NCBI GenBank assembly: GCA_017544805.1
Contig: JAFYDK010000050.1
Span: forward strand, 1-39,422
Source of the DNA: Bacteroidales bacterium
Lineage (GTDB): Bacteria; Bacteroidota; Bacteroidia; Bacteroidales; UBA3824
Direction of reading: 5' to 3'
Length of the DNA stretch: 39,422 nucleotides
The position numbers and the translations under genes are program-made. The number at the start of each line of letters is the position of its first letter. Position 1 is the stretch's first letter. This document shows, piece after piece, positions 9,430-18,059 of the stretch. The notes beneath the pieces are model-generated. The model searched no databases, was not told the origin of the DNA, and saw only the letters and a list, made by a program, of their open reading frames with translations.

Positions 9430-10227
9430 ATGAAAAAGCTATTTTCATTATTAGCAATAGCCGGTATGCTCGTTTTCTCAGGTGCTAACGTTTATGCACA
9501 AGAGGAAGGTCAACCGGCAACTCAAGAACAAGTTGCTCCTGCAACTCAAGATTCACAAGTTTCGGCTGACCAGCCTGAGGAAGTTCCTATTCATAAGGCT
9601 ATCAAGACAAAATTCATCGAAGGTGGTGCCGGCTTTATGGCATTCGTCCTTATTGCCTTGATTATCGGTCTTGCAATTTCAATTGAAAGAATTATTTATT
9701 TAGGACTTGCATCACCTAATAAGGATAAATTCCTTAACGATTTGGAAGCCGCTCTTAAAGAAGGCGGTGTAGAAAGTGCACAAAAACTTTGCGCAGAAAG
9801 AAAAGGTCCTTTGGCAAGTATTTTCGGTGAAGGACTCGAACGTTACACAGACGGTTCAAAAGATAATTTGGCTGAAGTAGAAAAAGCTATCGTTTCTTAC
9901 GGTGCTGTTCAGATGGGTCTTTTGGAACAAGGTGTTACCTGGATCAACCTTTGTATTTCTCTTTCTCCTATGTTGGGTTTCATGGGTACGGTTATCGGTA
10001 TGATCGGTGCATTCGACGCTATTGAGCAAGCAGGTGATATTTCGGCATCAGTTGTTGCCGGTGGTATCAAAGTCGCTCTTATCACTACGGTTGCCGGTCT
10101 TATCGCAGCTATGATTTTGCAGGTATTCTGTAACTATATTCTTTCTAAGATTGAGTCTATCACCAACGATATGGAAGATGCTTCTATCTCGTTCGTAGAT
10201 ATGCTTATCAAACATTCAGGTAAATAA
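9430..10227 (+). CDS. exbB: MotA/TolQ/ExbB proton channel protein
   Basis: 265 residues. An N-terminal signal-like hydrophobic stretch ends near VYA (about 23), followed by a Gln/Pro/Ala-rich linker (24-60). Membrane segments are at about 69-92, 172-194 and 212-235. The last two contain the conserved small-residue helices of the family (SPMLGFMGTVIGMIGAF and GGIKVALITTVAGL). With ExbD it forms the inner-membrane motor that uses the proton gradient to energise TonB-dependent outer-membrane transport or envelope maintenance. The downstream gene follows after 30 bases and two exbD genes follow that, so this is the head of an operon. No clear promoter box was found in the 100 bases after the tRNA. 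Confidence 0.93.
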   Translation: MKKLFSLLAIAGMLVFSGANVYAQEEGQPATQEQVAPATQDSQVSADQPEEVPIHKAIKTKFIEGGAGFMAFVLIALIIGLAISIERIIYLGLASPNKDKFLNDLEAALKEGGVESAQKLCAERKGPLASIFGEGLERYTDGSKDNLAEVEKAIVSYGAVQMGLLEQGVTWINLCISLSPMLGFMGTVIGMIGAFDAIEQAGDISASVVAGGIKVALITTVAGLIAAMILQVFCNYILSKIESITNDMEDASISFVDMLIKHSGK

Positions 10228-10257
10228 AAAATAATTCTTTAAATTTTTAAACGGATT

Positions 10258-10713
10258 ATGCAAAAAATATTAACCATTGCTAAATGGGCTCTGATGGCAA
10301 TTTCGGTAGCTTTGTTCGTAGCATTTTTTATGAACGTAGTTCCGATGTCAAGCATGAGCGACCAGATAGAAAGCGGTACTACGGCATCATTCCTTAATTG
10401 GGCTTACATATTGTTGGGGCTTTGTGCTTTGGCTGCTATCGTATTCCCTGTTTTGGATTTTATTAAAAGTACGGCTTCAAATCCTGGTTCTGCCATTAAA
10501 ACGGTAGTTATTCTTGTAGTAATTGCTGCAATTTTCGGAATTTCGTTTGCTTTGTCAAGCGGTGATATCAACTCTATCGCTCCGACTCTTGTAGAATCTG
10601 ACGAATCTACCCGTTTGTGGTCAGGTGCAGGTCTTAATGCTCTGTATTTCGCTCTTGGCATAACAGTTCTTTCAGTACTTTTTACTGAAATTTATGCAAG
10701 AATCAAAAAATAG
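10258..10713 (+). CDS. four-helix membrane protein of the exb cassette, unknown function
   Basis: 151 residues with four predicted membrane segments at about 8-27, 45-66, 80-100 and 127-147. No catalytic motif is visible. It sits between exbB and the first exbD with short spacing, so it is probably made with the proton channel. Small multi-pass proteins at this position are common in Bacteroidales exb operons, but I know of no assigned function. It might be a channel accessory subunit or assembly factor; that is inference from position only. Confidence 0.85.
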   Translation: MQKILTIAKWALMAISVALFVAFFMNVVPMSSMSDQIESGTTASFLNWAYILLGLCALAAIVFPVLDFIKSTASNPGSAIKTVVILVVIAAIFGISFALSSGDINSIAPTLVESDESTRLWSGAGLNALYFALGITVLSVLFTEIYARIKK

Positions 10714-10735
10714 TTTTGTTTTGTAAAAACAACAT

Positions 10736-10763
10736 AGGGCGGATTTGATAAAAATTCCGCCCT
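10736..10763 (+). other. intercistronic hairpin between the four-helix gene and exbD
   Basis: AGGGCGGA (10736-10743) and TCCGCCCT (10756-10763) form a GC-rich 8-bp stem. No T-run follows, so it is more likely an mRNA processing or stability hairpin, or a weak attenuator, than a terminator. Confidence 0.55.
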
Positions 10764-10784
10764 TGTAAAAATATTATTAAAAAA

Positions 10785-11423
10785 ATGGCAAAACAATTAG
10801 GAGAAATCAATGCAAGTTCTCAAGCCGATATTGCATTCCTTTTGTTGGTGTTCTTCCTTGTTACCACATCAATGAGCGTAGACCAAGGTCTTAACAGAAC
10901 CTTGCCCCCTCCGCCGGATCCTAATCAGGAGCAAAATTCCGACAAAATCAATGAGCGTAACGTTCTTATCGTTCTTATCAATAAGGACAATCAGCTTGCA
11001 GTTGAGGCAGAGGTTGAGGACATTAGCAATTTGACTAACAGGACGATAAACTTTCTGACTAATCCTAAAAGCGATCCTAATTTGGCTGACAAAGTTCCGG
11101 CTCAGAAGAAGTTGGAAGATGCAATCGAAAAAGGCGCAAAAGAGGAAGAAATTAATAATTACAAAAGGCTTGTTTCGGAATGTGGAAATCCTGAAATTTC
11201 AAAAGGCGTTGTTTCACTTCAGAACGACCGTGGTACAAAATACGAAACTTATATCGCAGTACAAAATGCTATCGTAGCCGCTTTTAATATTTTGCGTGAC
11301 GATTTTTCAAAAGAATATTTCGGCGGTAAAAAATACGATGAATTGAGCACTGAAGATCAGAAAGTCGTAAAATTGGCTATTCCGCTTAACATTTCTGAAG
11401 CAGAACCGAGAAGTATTAAATAA
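10785..11423 (+). CDS. exbD: ExbD/TolR family protein (first copy)
   Basis: 212 residues, longer than proteobacterial ExbD (about 140) but typical of Bacteroidetes. It has a short cytoplasmic N terminus, one membrane helix at about 15-31 containing the conserved proton-carrying Asp15 (ADIAFLLLVFFLVTTSM), then a Pro-rich stretch (LPPPPDPNQ) and a periplasmic domain. The extra length is a charged, helix-rich insertion at about residues 85-160. It is the second motor component with ExbB. It is separated from the next exbD by 19 bases with a purine-rich ribosome-binding site (aggagaaaaag). Confidence 0.92.
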   Translation: MAKQLGEINASSQADIAFLLLVFFLVTTSMSVDQGLNRTLPPPPDPNQEQNSDKINERNVLIVLINKDNQLAVEAEVEDISNLTNRTINFLTNPKSDPNLADKVPAQKKLEDAIEKGAKEEEINNYKRLVSECGNPEISKGVVSLQNDRGTKYETYIAVQNAIVAAFNILRDDFSKEYFGGKKYDELSTEDQKVVKLAIPLNISEAEPRSIK

Positions 11424-11442
11424 TAAAACAGGAGAAAAAGTT

Positions 11443-11913
11443 ATGTCAAAATTCAGAAAATCAGGCGGCAGAAAAATGGCTGCTCTTTCTACGGCATCGT
11501 TACCTGACATCGTTTTCATGTTGCTTTTCTTCTTTATGTCAGTTACTTCTATGAAAGAAACGGATTATAAAGTGAAAATCAAACTTCCGCAAGCTACGGA
11601 GGTTAAGAAACTTGAAAAAAAATCTCTTGTCAGTTATATATATGTCGGTGCGCCTTTAGCCGCTCATCAGGCAAAATACGGTACTGAACCGCGTATTCAG
11701 CTCAACGACAAAATTTCGGAATTATTCGATATTGCTGACTACGTTGAAAGCGAACGCAGTTCTCACGATGAAGTTGAAGCTCAGCAGCTTACTTACTCTT
11801 TGAAAGTAGACTCTGACGCTAAAATGGGTATCGTTACCGATATTAAACAGGAACTTAGAAAAGTTCAGGCTTTGAAAATCAATTATTCAACGCTTAAAGT
11901 TGAAAGAAAATAA
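11443..11913 (+). CDS. exbD: ExbD/TolR family protein (second copy)
   Basis: 156 residues. The membrane helix at about 20-37 carries the conserved Asp22 (LPDIVFMLLFFFMSVTSM). A compact periplasmic domain follows with a Lys/Glu-rich start. It differs from the first ExbD in lacking the long insertion, so the pair is an old paralogous set rather than a recent duplication. Having two ExbD types in one cassette is usual in Bacteroidetes, where they may form a mixed dimer in the ExbB ring. A strong terminator follows directly at 11937-11982, marking the operon end. Confidence 0.92.
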   Translation: MSKFRKSGGRKMAALSTASLPDIVFMLLFFFMSVTSMKETDYKVKIKLPQATEVKKLEKKSLVSYIYVGAPLAAHQAKYGTEPRIQLNDKISELFDIADYVESERSSHDEVEAQQLTYSLKVDSDAKMGIVTDIKQELRKVQALKINYSTLKVERK

Positions 11914-11936
11914 CAAAGTTTTTACGTTTGAAAAAG

Positions 11937-11982
11937 AAACCGCTTATAGTTTTTTTTAGAAGAATTATAAGCGGTTTTTTTT
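11937..11982 (+). terminator. rho-independent terminator of the exb operon
   Basis: AAACCGCTTATA (11937-11948) pairs with TATAAGCGGTTT (11966-11977), a perfect 12-bp stem that runs into eight T. Confidence 0.88.
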
Positions 11983-11995
11983 ATTAACTGAAAAG

Positions 11996-12733
11996 ATGAA
12001 AAAGCGGTTTTTGATTATATTTTCTTGCTTTTTGGTAATATCATTGGCGGGATTAGGTGCGGCTTTTTATATGCACTATTTTCAAGATATTAAAATTAAG
12101 GAAGTTACTCAGTGCGGGACTTTCTCAAATTTTCGAGATACTATCCCGCAAAAAGATACTTCTAAGCAGAATATATTGTTAATCGGCGATTCCATGGCGT
12201 ATTCGCTGATGTTTAGGGCAAAAAATTATTGTGATTACAACAATCATGATCTCAACGTCGTCTCATGGGTTAGCGCAACTACAAAAACATACGCAATTTG
12301 CGATACGATGGAGTATTTTGTGAATCTTTATAAACCTTCGTTCATAATTTTTGTTATCGGAGCTAACGAACTTTTTGCTTACAATCCGGAGTCAAGAAAG
12401 GAATATATTGACAAAATAATTCCTCAAACCCACGGTATTCCTACCGTTTGGATTGGACCTCCGAATTGGCGTGAGGATACAGGAATTAACAGAATTATGA
12501 TGAATAAATTTGGGCCGAGGCAATTTTTCTTGTCAAAAAAACTGCATTTTACGAGAATTCCCGGCGATGTGGCTCATCCCGACAGAGCTTCAGGGACGAT
12601 GTGGATGGACTCAATTTCTTCGTGGATTACAAGGGATAGTTATTTTCCTATCAGACTTAAAAAACCTGATAATCCGAATCCCGTTCATGTGGATTTTGTG
12701 AAACTTGTAGTTACTGACAGAAATAAAGTGTGA
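11996..12733 (+). CDS. SGNH/GDSL-like hydrolase, membrane-anchored
   Basis: 245 residues. Residues 5-27 form an uncleaved signal anchor or signal peptide, so the domain lies outside the cytoplasm. SGNH blocks are visible: block I LLIGDSMAYS with nucleophile Ser66, block III-like IGANE with Gly122/Asn124, and DVAH (191-194) as the Asp-x-x-His pair. The likely activity is ester hydrolysis or acyl transfer on a cell-envelope glycan, as in many Bacteroidetes SGNH proteins; the substrate cannot be read from sequence. It begins 13 bases after the exb terminator and precedes the envelope cluster. A second late His (PVHVDF, about 231) could also be relevant, so the catalytic His is tentative. Confidence 0.75.
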   Translation: MKKRFLIIFSCFLVISLAGLGAAFYMHYFQDIKIKEVTQCGTFSNFRDTIPQKDTSKQNILLIGDSMAYSLMFRAKNYCDYNNHDLNVVSWVSATTKTYAICDTMEYFVNLYKPSFIIFVIGANELFAYNPESRKEYIDKIIPQTHGIPTVWIGPPNWREDTGINRIMMNKFGPRQFFLSKKLHFTRIPGDVAHPDRASGTMWMDSISSWITRDSYFPIRLKKPDNPNPVHVDFVKLVVTDRNKV

Positions 12734-12807
12734 TGAGTTTACAATAAAATTTATATGTTTTGAGTTTTATATAAAGACGTAAAATTTTTTAAACGGTTTT
12801 TAAGGAA

Positions 12808-13548
12808 ATGAACATAAAATTAAGATTTTTTAAAAGCGTTGATACAAAAGTTTCCCGTATATTTGCACTTGTATTTTTTACGGTATTTGCTTTTGTTGAA
12901 ACTCAAGCACAGCAAAAATCACCTGCGTATGACGAGGCTGGTCTTTTTTTAGGAGCTGGTTATTACAATGGTGAAATCAATCCGACCGCACCTTTATATA
13001 AACCAAAATTTGCTTGCGGATTGGTTTTAAGACATGGTTTTAATGAGAGAATGGCGTTGTCGTTCAATGCCGTAAGATGCAAATTGGAGGGTAGTGATAA
13101 GGATTTTGCCGATGCTTATAGGCGTACAAGAAATGCAAGTTTTGAAAATGAAGTTACAGAATTGGCATTTTCTTTTGAGTACAATTTTTTGCCGCTGATT
13201 CCGGGTTCGGAATATCAGTTTGTAACTCCTTATGTGGCTGCAGGCTTGGGCTTGTGCGTGGCTTCGTTCCCGAACGAAGGTTTAAGGTGTTGTGTTCCTT
13301 TCGGAATCGGTGTTAAGATTGCTCCTAAAAAAAGATTTACTTTAGGTATTGAATGGAAATACAGAAAAGTGTTTTCGGATATGTTAGACCAAATCGGTGA
13401 GGATACTTATTCCGCAGAGTTGGGTGGTGCTTCCAAACAAAAATCTTTCTTGGGCAATGATGATTGGTACTCTTTTGTAGGAGTCGTTTTGATGTTTAGA
13501 CTCGGTAAAGTCGATAATATTGCCACTTGTCCTGCATATAGAAAGTAG
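12808..13548 (+). CDS. DUF6089-type outer-membrane beta-barrel protein
   Basis: 246 residues with an N-terminal signal peptide ending near residues 33-35 (ETQAQ). The mature protein alternates hydrophobic and polar residues with many Gly and aromatic residues, as in an eight-strand barrel, and ends in VLMFRLGKV, strand-like. It occupies the place usual in Bacteroidales for a DUF6089 gene, just upstream of uppS and bamA. This position and the phrase GLFLGAGYYNGEINPT suggest the family call. Function unknown; the linkage suggests a role in outer-membrane biogenesis. The long n-region contains two in-frame alternatives but the first ATG preserves a positive n-region. Confidence 0.8.
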   Translation: MNIKLRFFKSVDTKVSRIFALVFFTVFAFVETQAQQKSPAYDEAGLFLGAGYYNGEINPTAPLYKPKFACGLVLRHGFNERMALSFNAVRCKLEGSDKDFADAYRRTRNASFENEVTELAFSFEYNFLPLIPGSEYQFVTPYVAAGLGLCVASFPNEGLRCCVPFGIGVKIAPKKRFTLGIEWKYRKVFSDMLDQIGEDTYSAELGGASKQKSFLGNDDWYSFVGVVLMFRLGKVDNIATCPAYRK

Positions 13549-13572
13549 AAGAAGTTATATAGTTTTTGATAA

Positions 13573-14316
13573 ATGTTTAAGGAACAATTAGACCACGAGA
13601 GAATACCCTCTCATGTTGCCGTAATAATGGACGGTAACGGCAGGTGGGCAAAAAAACACGGAAAACCCCGTCTCGAAGGACACGCTCAAGGCGCAAAAGC
13701 CGCTCGGGGTGTTGTAGAGACGGCTCATAAATTAGGAATTAAATACATTACCCTATACGCTTTTTCGTTAGAGAATTGGAATAGGCCCGAGGCGGAGGTT
13801 TGCGGGCTTATGTCGTTATTGACAAGTTCTATTGCAAGGGAATTTAATGATTTGATAAAAAACAACGTTAGGCTGCTTACAATTGGTGATTCTTCGTTTT
13901 TGGACGAAAATGTCAGAAAAGAAATTGACGGCGTAGTAAATGCTTCCGCTAAAAATACGGGTCTTACGGTCGTAATTGCCCTTAGTTACGGTTCGCGAAA
14001 TGAAATACTCAACGCCTCAAAAAAACTTTTGAAAAAGTACGAAGAAAAACCTTTCGATATTTCATCTCTTTCTGAAAAGGATTTCGCTGATTGCCTTTAT
14101 ACTGCGCAAATTCCTGATCCTGAATTACTTATTAGAACAAGCGGCGAATATCGTATTTCTAATTTTTTGCTTTGGCAAATTTCTTATTCGGAATTGTATT
14201 TTACGGATACGCTTTGGCCGGATTTTTCGGAAGAAGATTTTTGTAAGGCCATTTATGATTATCAGCAGCGGGAGCGCAGATTTGGTAAAACTTCCGAACA
14301 AATTCTCGCTGAATAA
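13573..14316 (+). CDS. uppS: isoprenyl transferase (undecaprenyl diphosphate synthase)
   Basis: 247 residues, normal length. The enzyme condenses farnesyl diphosphate with isopentenyl diphosphate units to the C55 lipid carrier used for peptidoglycan and O-antigen. Seen: VAVIMDGNGRWAK with the catalytic Asp20, the substrate-binding YAFSLENWNRP at 62-72, and the C-terminal RTSGEYRISNF (188-198) with the diphosphate-binding Arg residues. It lies 24 bases after the DUF6089 gene and 50 before bamA, within a gene order conserved in Bacteroidales. Confidence 0.96.
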   Translation: MFKEQLDHERIPSHVAVIMDGNGRWAKKHGKPRLEGHAQGAKAARGVVETAHKLGIKYITLYAFSLENWNRPEAEVCGLMSLLTSSIAREFNDLIKNNVRLLTIGDSSFLDENVRKEIDGVVNASAKNTGLTVVIALSYGSRNEILNASKKLLKKYEEKPFDISSLSEKDFADCLYTAQIPDPELLIRTSGEYRISNFLLWQISYSELYFTDTLWPDFSEEDFCKAIYDYQQRERRFGKTSEQILAE

Positions 14317-14328
14317 ATAAATTTTTAT

Positions 14329-14336
14329 TAATTTTG
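14329..14336 (+). promoter_or_regulatory. -7 box before bamA
   Basis: TAATTTTG matches TAnnTTTG exactly, 31 bases before the bamA ATG. No TTTG at 19-21 bp upstream, so it may be a weak internal promoter that lets bamA, ompH, ompH be made separately from uppS. Confidence 0.45.
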
Positions 14337-14366
14337 CACGTCAAAATTTTATAAGTATTTTTTAAG

Positions 14367-16814
14367 ATGAAATTTAGATTGCTATTGTTTTTGCTGTTGT
14401 TCTTTTTTTCTGTCAGGGTATCTTATGCTCAGACGGATATCAATTACGATTCGCCTAAAGAATATACGATAGGTGGAATAACGGTTTCAGGAATCAAATA
14501 TCTTAACAAACAAGCGTTGATTCAGATTTCCGGTTTGAAAATCGGACAAAAAATAAAAGTCCCCGGTGATGAAATTACGCGTTCCATCGAAAAATTATGG
14601 AAACAAGGTTTGTTTTCCGATGTCAGCATCGGTATAACGGATATTTCTGCAGACGACAAAGTGTTTTTGGATATTAAATTGGAAGAACGTCCGAAAATCA
14701 ACAAAGTGATTTTCAAAGGTGTACGTTCCGGCGAAAAAGAGGATTTGAACGATAAAATCAAAGTTATTCCCGGAACAAAAGTTACAGAACACGTACTTAC
14801 AAAAACCAAAAATATTATTTTGGAACATTATTACGACAAAGGTTTTTATAACGCTGAAGTCCGTATCCTCGAACAACCGGATACGATGATGCAAAACGTT
14901 GAAAATCTTATTATTAATGTTGATAAAGGCAAAAAAGTAAGAATCAGCAGCATAACGAGCGAGGGCAACGAACTTGTTTCGGATAAAAAGGTTAGAAAAT
15001 ACCTCAAAAACACCAAGCAAAGGCGTTGGTACGGTATGTTCAAACCTTCAAAATTTATCCGTTCTAAATTTGAAGAAGACAAAGATGAACTTATAAAAAA
15101 ATTTAATTCGCATGGTTTCCGTGATGCTGAAATTATTTCTGATTCCGTATATAGAGTCAGCGATAAGTTGGTGGGTATCAATTTGAAACTTTACGAAGGT
15201 AAAAAATATTATTTCCGCAATATCCGTTGGATAGGAAACGAAAAATACGGTACGGACATATTGCAACGCCGTCTTGATATTAAAAAAGGCGACCTTTATG
15301 ACCAAAACCGTCTTGACGAGAGAATTAACACAGATAAAGACGCCGTTTCTAATATTTACATGGACGACGGTTATCTGTTTTTTAGGGCAATTCCCAAAGA
15401 GATTTCGGTCATAAACGATTCCGTTGATGTCGAAATTATGGTATTTGAAGGCCCTCAGGCTTATATTAACAAAATTATTATCACTGGTAATACTATTACG
15501 AACGACCATGTCCCGAGAAGGGAACTTTATACTTTGCCGGGTGAATTGTTTTCAAAAAGCGATGTAATCGGTTCTGTTCGTGAGTTGGCTCAACTCGGTA
15601 ATTTTGAGCCCGAAAAGTTGATTCCTAATCCCGTGCCCGATTATGCTAACAGCACCGTTGATATAGAATATCCGCTTGTTGAAAAACGTAATGATATGTT
15701 TGAGGTTTCAGCCGGTTGGGGCGGCGGTTATTTCGTGGGAAGATTGGGCGTTTCGTTCAACAATTTCTCAACGAAAAACTTTTTTGACAAGTCTTCTTGG
15801 AGACCTTTGCCTCAGGGCGACGGTCAAAAACTGAGCCTTTCGTTCCAAAGTAATGGTAAATATTATCAGACTTACAGCATTTCGTTTTCAGAACCGTGGC
15901 TCGGAGGTAAAAGAAGAAATTCTTTCTCTCTCGGTTTTTATTACACCGATGTTAATTACCTCAGTTATGCCGCATATAATTACAGAATGCAGGTTTGGGG
16001 TACTTCAGTTGGTTTAGGAAGACGTTTGAGCTGGCCTGATAATTATTTCCAACTTTACGGTGAGTTGTTTTTCAAACGTTACAAACTTAAAAATTACACT
16101 TACGGAGGAATGTTTGAAGGTTTTGACCCCAACGGAACGGCTAACGAAACGGGTGTGAAAATCGTTTTCTCAAGAAACAATATTGACGCTCCGATTTATT
16201 CAAGAAGAGGTTCGTCTTTCGCTTTCACGTTTGAACTCACTCCGCCTTATTCCACTTGGGACAAAACTGATTACAGATATGTTAACAGTGAAGATAAATG
16301 GAAATGGGTTGAATATCACAAATACGGTTTTGAGGCTAAAAACTTTACGCAACTTGTGGGTGACCTTGTTTTGCACACTAAAGTTCAATACGGATTTTCG
16401 TGTTATTACAGCAAACGCAGAGGATATTCTCCGTTCCAAGGCTTTACGATGGGCGGTGACGGTATGAATTATTATTCTTACGGTAAAGACGTCATCGGTC
16501 TTAGGGGTTATGACAGCGAAGTGATTTCTTCGGGCGGTAACGTTTATGCTAAATACGCTTTGGAATTGCGCTATCCCGTAATTTTGAGCGAATCGGCTAC
16601 GATTTACGGTATCGGTTTTATCGAAGGCGGTAATTGTTGGGACGAACTTCATCAGTTCAAACCTTTTGATATTTATCGTGCTGCCGGTGCGGGTGTGAGG
16701 GTTTTCCTTCCGATGCTTGGTATGTTAGGTCTTGATTGGGGTTACGGTTTTGATGCTCCGAGTTCTCAGGAGAAGAAAAGCGTATTCCAATTTACGATGG
16801 GACAGAATTTTTAA
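14367..16814 (+). CDS. bamA: outer-membrane protein assembly factor BamA
   Basis: 815 residues, the usual size. A signal peptide ends after VSYA (about 21). The N-terminal half (about 30-440) is made of POTRA repeats; recurring phrases such as IGGITVSG, KVIFKGV, RISSITSEGN and INKIIITGN mark five repeats. Residues about 445-815 form the 16-strand barrel with Tyr/Gly-rich strands and a terminal strand ending QFTMGQNF, the C-terminal Phe typical of barrel proteins. RGYDSE near residue 718 corresponds to the conserved L6-loop VRGY/F motif. It inserts beta-barrels into the outer membrane. It is followed by two Skp-like chaperones that deliver clients. Confidence 0.96.
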   Translation: MKFRLLLFLLLFFFSVRVSYAQTDINYDSPKEYTIGGITVSGIKYLNKQALIQISGLKIGQKIKVPGDEITRSIEKLWKQGLFSDVSIGITDISADDKVFLDIKLEERPKINKVIFKGVRSGEKEDLNDKIKVIPGTKVTEHVLTKTKNIILEHYYDKGFYNAEVRILEQPDTMMQNVENLIINVDKGKKVRISSITSEGNELVSDKKVRKYLKNTKQRRWYGMFKPSKFIRSKFEEDKDELIKKFNSHGFRDAEIISDSVYRVSDKLVGINLKLYEGKKYYFRNIRWIGNEKYGTDILQRRLDIKKGDLYDQNRLDERINTDKDAVSNIYMDDGYLFFRAIPKEISVINDSVDVEIMVFEGPQAYINKIIITGNTITNDHVPRRELYTLPGELFSKSDVIGSVRELAQLGNFEPEKLIPNPVPDYANSTVDIEYPLVEKRNDMFEVSAGWGGGYFVGRLGVSFNNFSTKNFFDKSSWRPLPQGDGQKLSLSFQSNGKYYQTYSISFSEPWLGGKRRNSFSLGFYYTDVNYLSYAAYNYRMQVWGTSVGLGRRLSWPDNYFQLYGELFFKRYKLKNYTYGGMFEGFDPNGTANETGVKIVFSRNNIDAPIYSRRGSSFAFTFELTPPYSTWDKTDYRYVNSEDKWKWVEYHKYGFEAKNFTQLVGDLVLHTKVQYGFSCYYSKRRGYSPFQGFTMGGDGMNYYSYGKDVIGLRGYDSEVISSGGNVYAKYALELRYPVILSESATIYGIGFIEGGNCWDELHQFKPFDIYRAAGAGVRVFLPMLGMLGLDWGYGFDAPSSQEKKSVFQFTMGQNF

Positions 16815-16893
16815 CAGATTTTAATTTCAGAAAAGTTTTTTTCTGTCATCTAAAATAGAAAAAATTTATTAACAATATAAAACTTGAAAAAAT

Positions 16894-17400
16894 ATGAAAA
16901 GGATATTTTTGACAGCGGCATTGATTGCTATGTTTATCGGTGGCAGTTTCGCACAGAAATTTGCTCATGTTGATACGGAATATATACTCGGAAAAATTCC
17001 GGCTTACCAACAGGCTCAGACCAAATTGGATACTTATTCAAAACAATGGCAGGCTGAGGTTGAGGCTAAATTTTCAGAACTTGACCAAATGTACAAAAAA
17101 TTTCAGTCGGAGGCTGACATTCTTCCTGCCGCAACAAAAACAAAACGCGAGGATGAAATAATCGCTAAAGAAAAAGAAGCTAAAGAACTTCAGAAAAAAT
17201 ATTTCGGCTCTAACGGCGAACTTGCAAAAAAACGTCAGGAATTAATCAAACCTATTCAGGACAACGTTTATAATGCTCTCAAAAGCGTTGCTACCGAAGG
17301 CGGTTACGATTATATTTTTGACAAAGTAACGGGCGATATTATTTACGCTTCAGAAAAATACGATGAGTCGGATGTGGTTTTAAAGAAAATTGTTAAATAG
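16894..17400 (+). CDS. Skp/OmpH family periplasmic chaperone (first copy)
   Basis: 168 residues. A signal peptide ends near GGSFA (20). The mature start FAHVDTEYILGKIPAYQQAQ is the OmpH-family N terminus, followed by a Lys/Glu/Gln-rich helical tentacle (about 40-115) and the closing segment with EGGYDYIFDK. Skp trimers hold unfolded outer-membrane proteins on their way to BamA, which is encoded just upstream. A small hairpin (CAGAAAA/TTTTCTG) lies in the 79-base gap after bamA. The second copy follows 18 bases later. Confidence 0.92.
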   Translation: MKRIFLTAALIAMFIGGSFAQKFAHVDTEYILGKIPAYQQAQTKLDTYSKQWQAEVEAKFSELDQMYKKFQSEADILPAATKTKREDEIIAKEKEAKELQKKYFGSNGELAKKRQELIKPIQDNVYNALKSVATEGGYDYIFDKVTGDIIYASEKYDESDVVLKKIVK

Positions 17401-17418
17401 AGTTTTTTTAAATAAATT

Positions 17419-17937
17419 ATGAAAAGAGCATTGTTATTACTTGCCGCTGTTATAACGCTGTCAATCAGCGCATCGGCTCAAAAATTCGGACATATCACAA
17501 CGCAAGAGATTATCGAAAATATGCCCGATTACAAAGCTGCACAGACTCAGCTTGAAAACGAAAGCAAAAAAGTTGAAACACAGTATCAGGCTATGGCTAC
17601 TGAGTATCAGACTAAAATTCAGGCATATCAAGAAAACGTTCAGTTAGCTGAAGGTGCTTTAGAAAAATGGTCGGCTGCTATCCGTGCTGACAAAGAACAG
17701 GAAATTATGCAGCTTCAAGAAAGAATTCAAAGATTTCAGGAGAATGCGCAGCAGTCTCTTCAACAAAAAAGGTCAGAATTGATTGCTCCAGTTATGGATA
17801 AACTTGATGCAGCCGTTAAAAAAGTGGCAACTGAAGGCGGTTACGTTTATGTAATGGACAAAAATACGGTTCTTTTTATTAACGATGCTTTGAGTACGGA
17901 TTTGACCTCAGCCGTAAAAAAAGAACTCGGAATGTAA
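17419..17937 (+). CDS. Skp/OmpH family periplasmic chaperone (second copy)
   Basis: 172 residues. A signal peptide ends near ASA (20). The mature start KFGHITTQEIIENMPDYKAA matches the first copy in pattern but not closely in sequence, then a Gln/Glu/Lys-rich helical region (about 40-125) and a final EGGYVYVMDKNT segment. It is an old tandem paralogue of the preceding gene; both may form mixed or separate trimers. In related genomes murI usually comes next; here about 2.9 kb of accessory sequence intervenes. Confidence 0.92.
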   Translation: MKRALLLLAAVITLSISASAQKFGHITTQEIIENMPDYKAAQTQLENESKKVETQYQAMATEYQTKIQAYQENVQLAEGALEKWSAAIRADKEQEIMQLQERIQRFQENAQQSLQQKRSELIAPVMDKLDAAVKKVATEGGYVYVMDKNTVLFINDALSTDLTSAVKKELGM

Positions 17938-17957
17938 AATTCTTTAAAAAAAACAAA

Positions 17958-18053
17958 GGGGTTGTCTAAAAAGTTGGAGTGCGGGCTTCCAGCCCGCCTT
18001 TACAAGCGCAGGCAAGGATGCCTGCGTTCCAATACCACTTTTTAGACAACCTC
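17958..18053. repeat. 96-bp cruciform-like repeat (MITE-like element or bidirectional terminator)
   Basis: Outer arms 17958-17974 and 18037-18053 form a 17-bp stem with one G-U pair. Between them are two further perfect hairpins: GCGGGC/GCCCGC (17981-17997) and CGCAGGCA/TGCCTGCG (18007-18026). The result is a three-way junction. The outer arm starts GGGGTTGTCTAAAAAGT, like the terminal inverted repeats of small non-autonomous elements. It is much richer in GC than its surroundings and lies exactly between the convergent ompH and LRR genes, so it may also stop transcription from both sides. No clear target-site duplication is visible. Confidence 0.7.
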
Positions 18054-18059
18054 TTGTAT

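Noticed and set aside
14595..15509. Minus-strand open frames opposite bamA
   Set aside because: Their composition is that of antisense reading of BamA POTRA repeats; no start signals or motifs.
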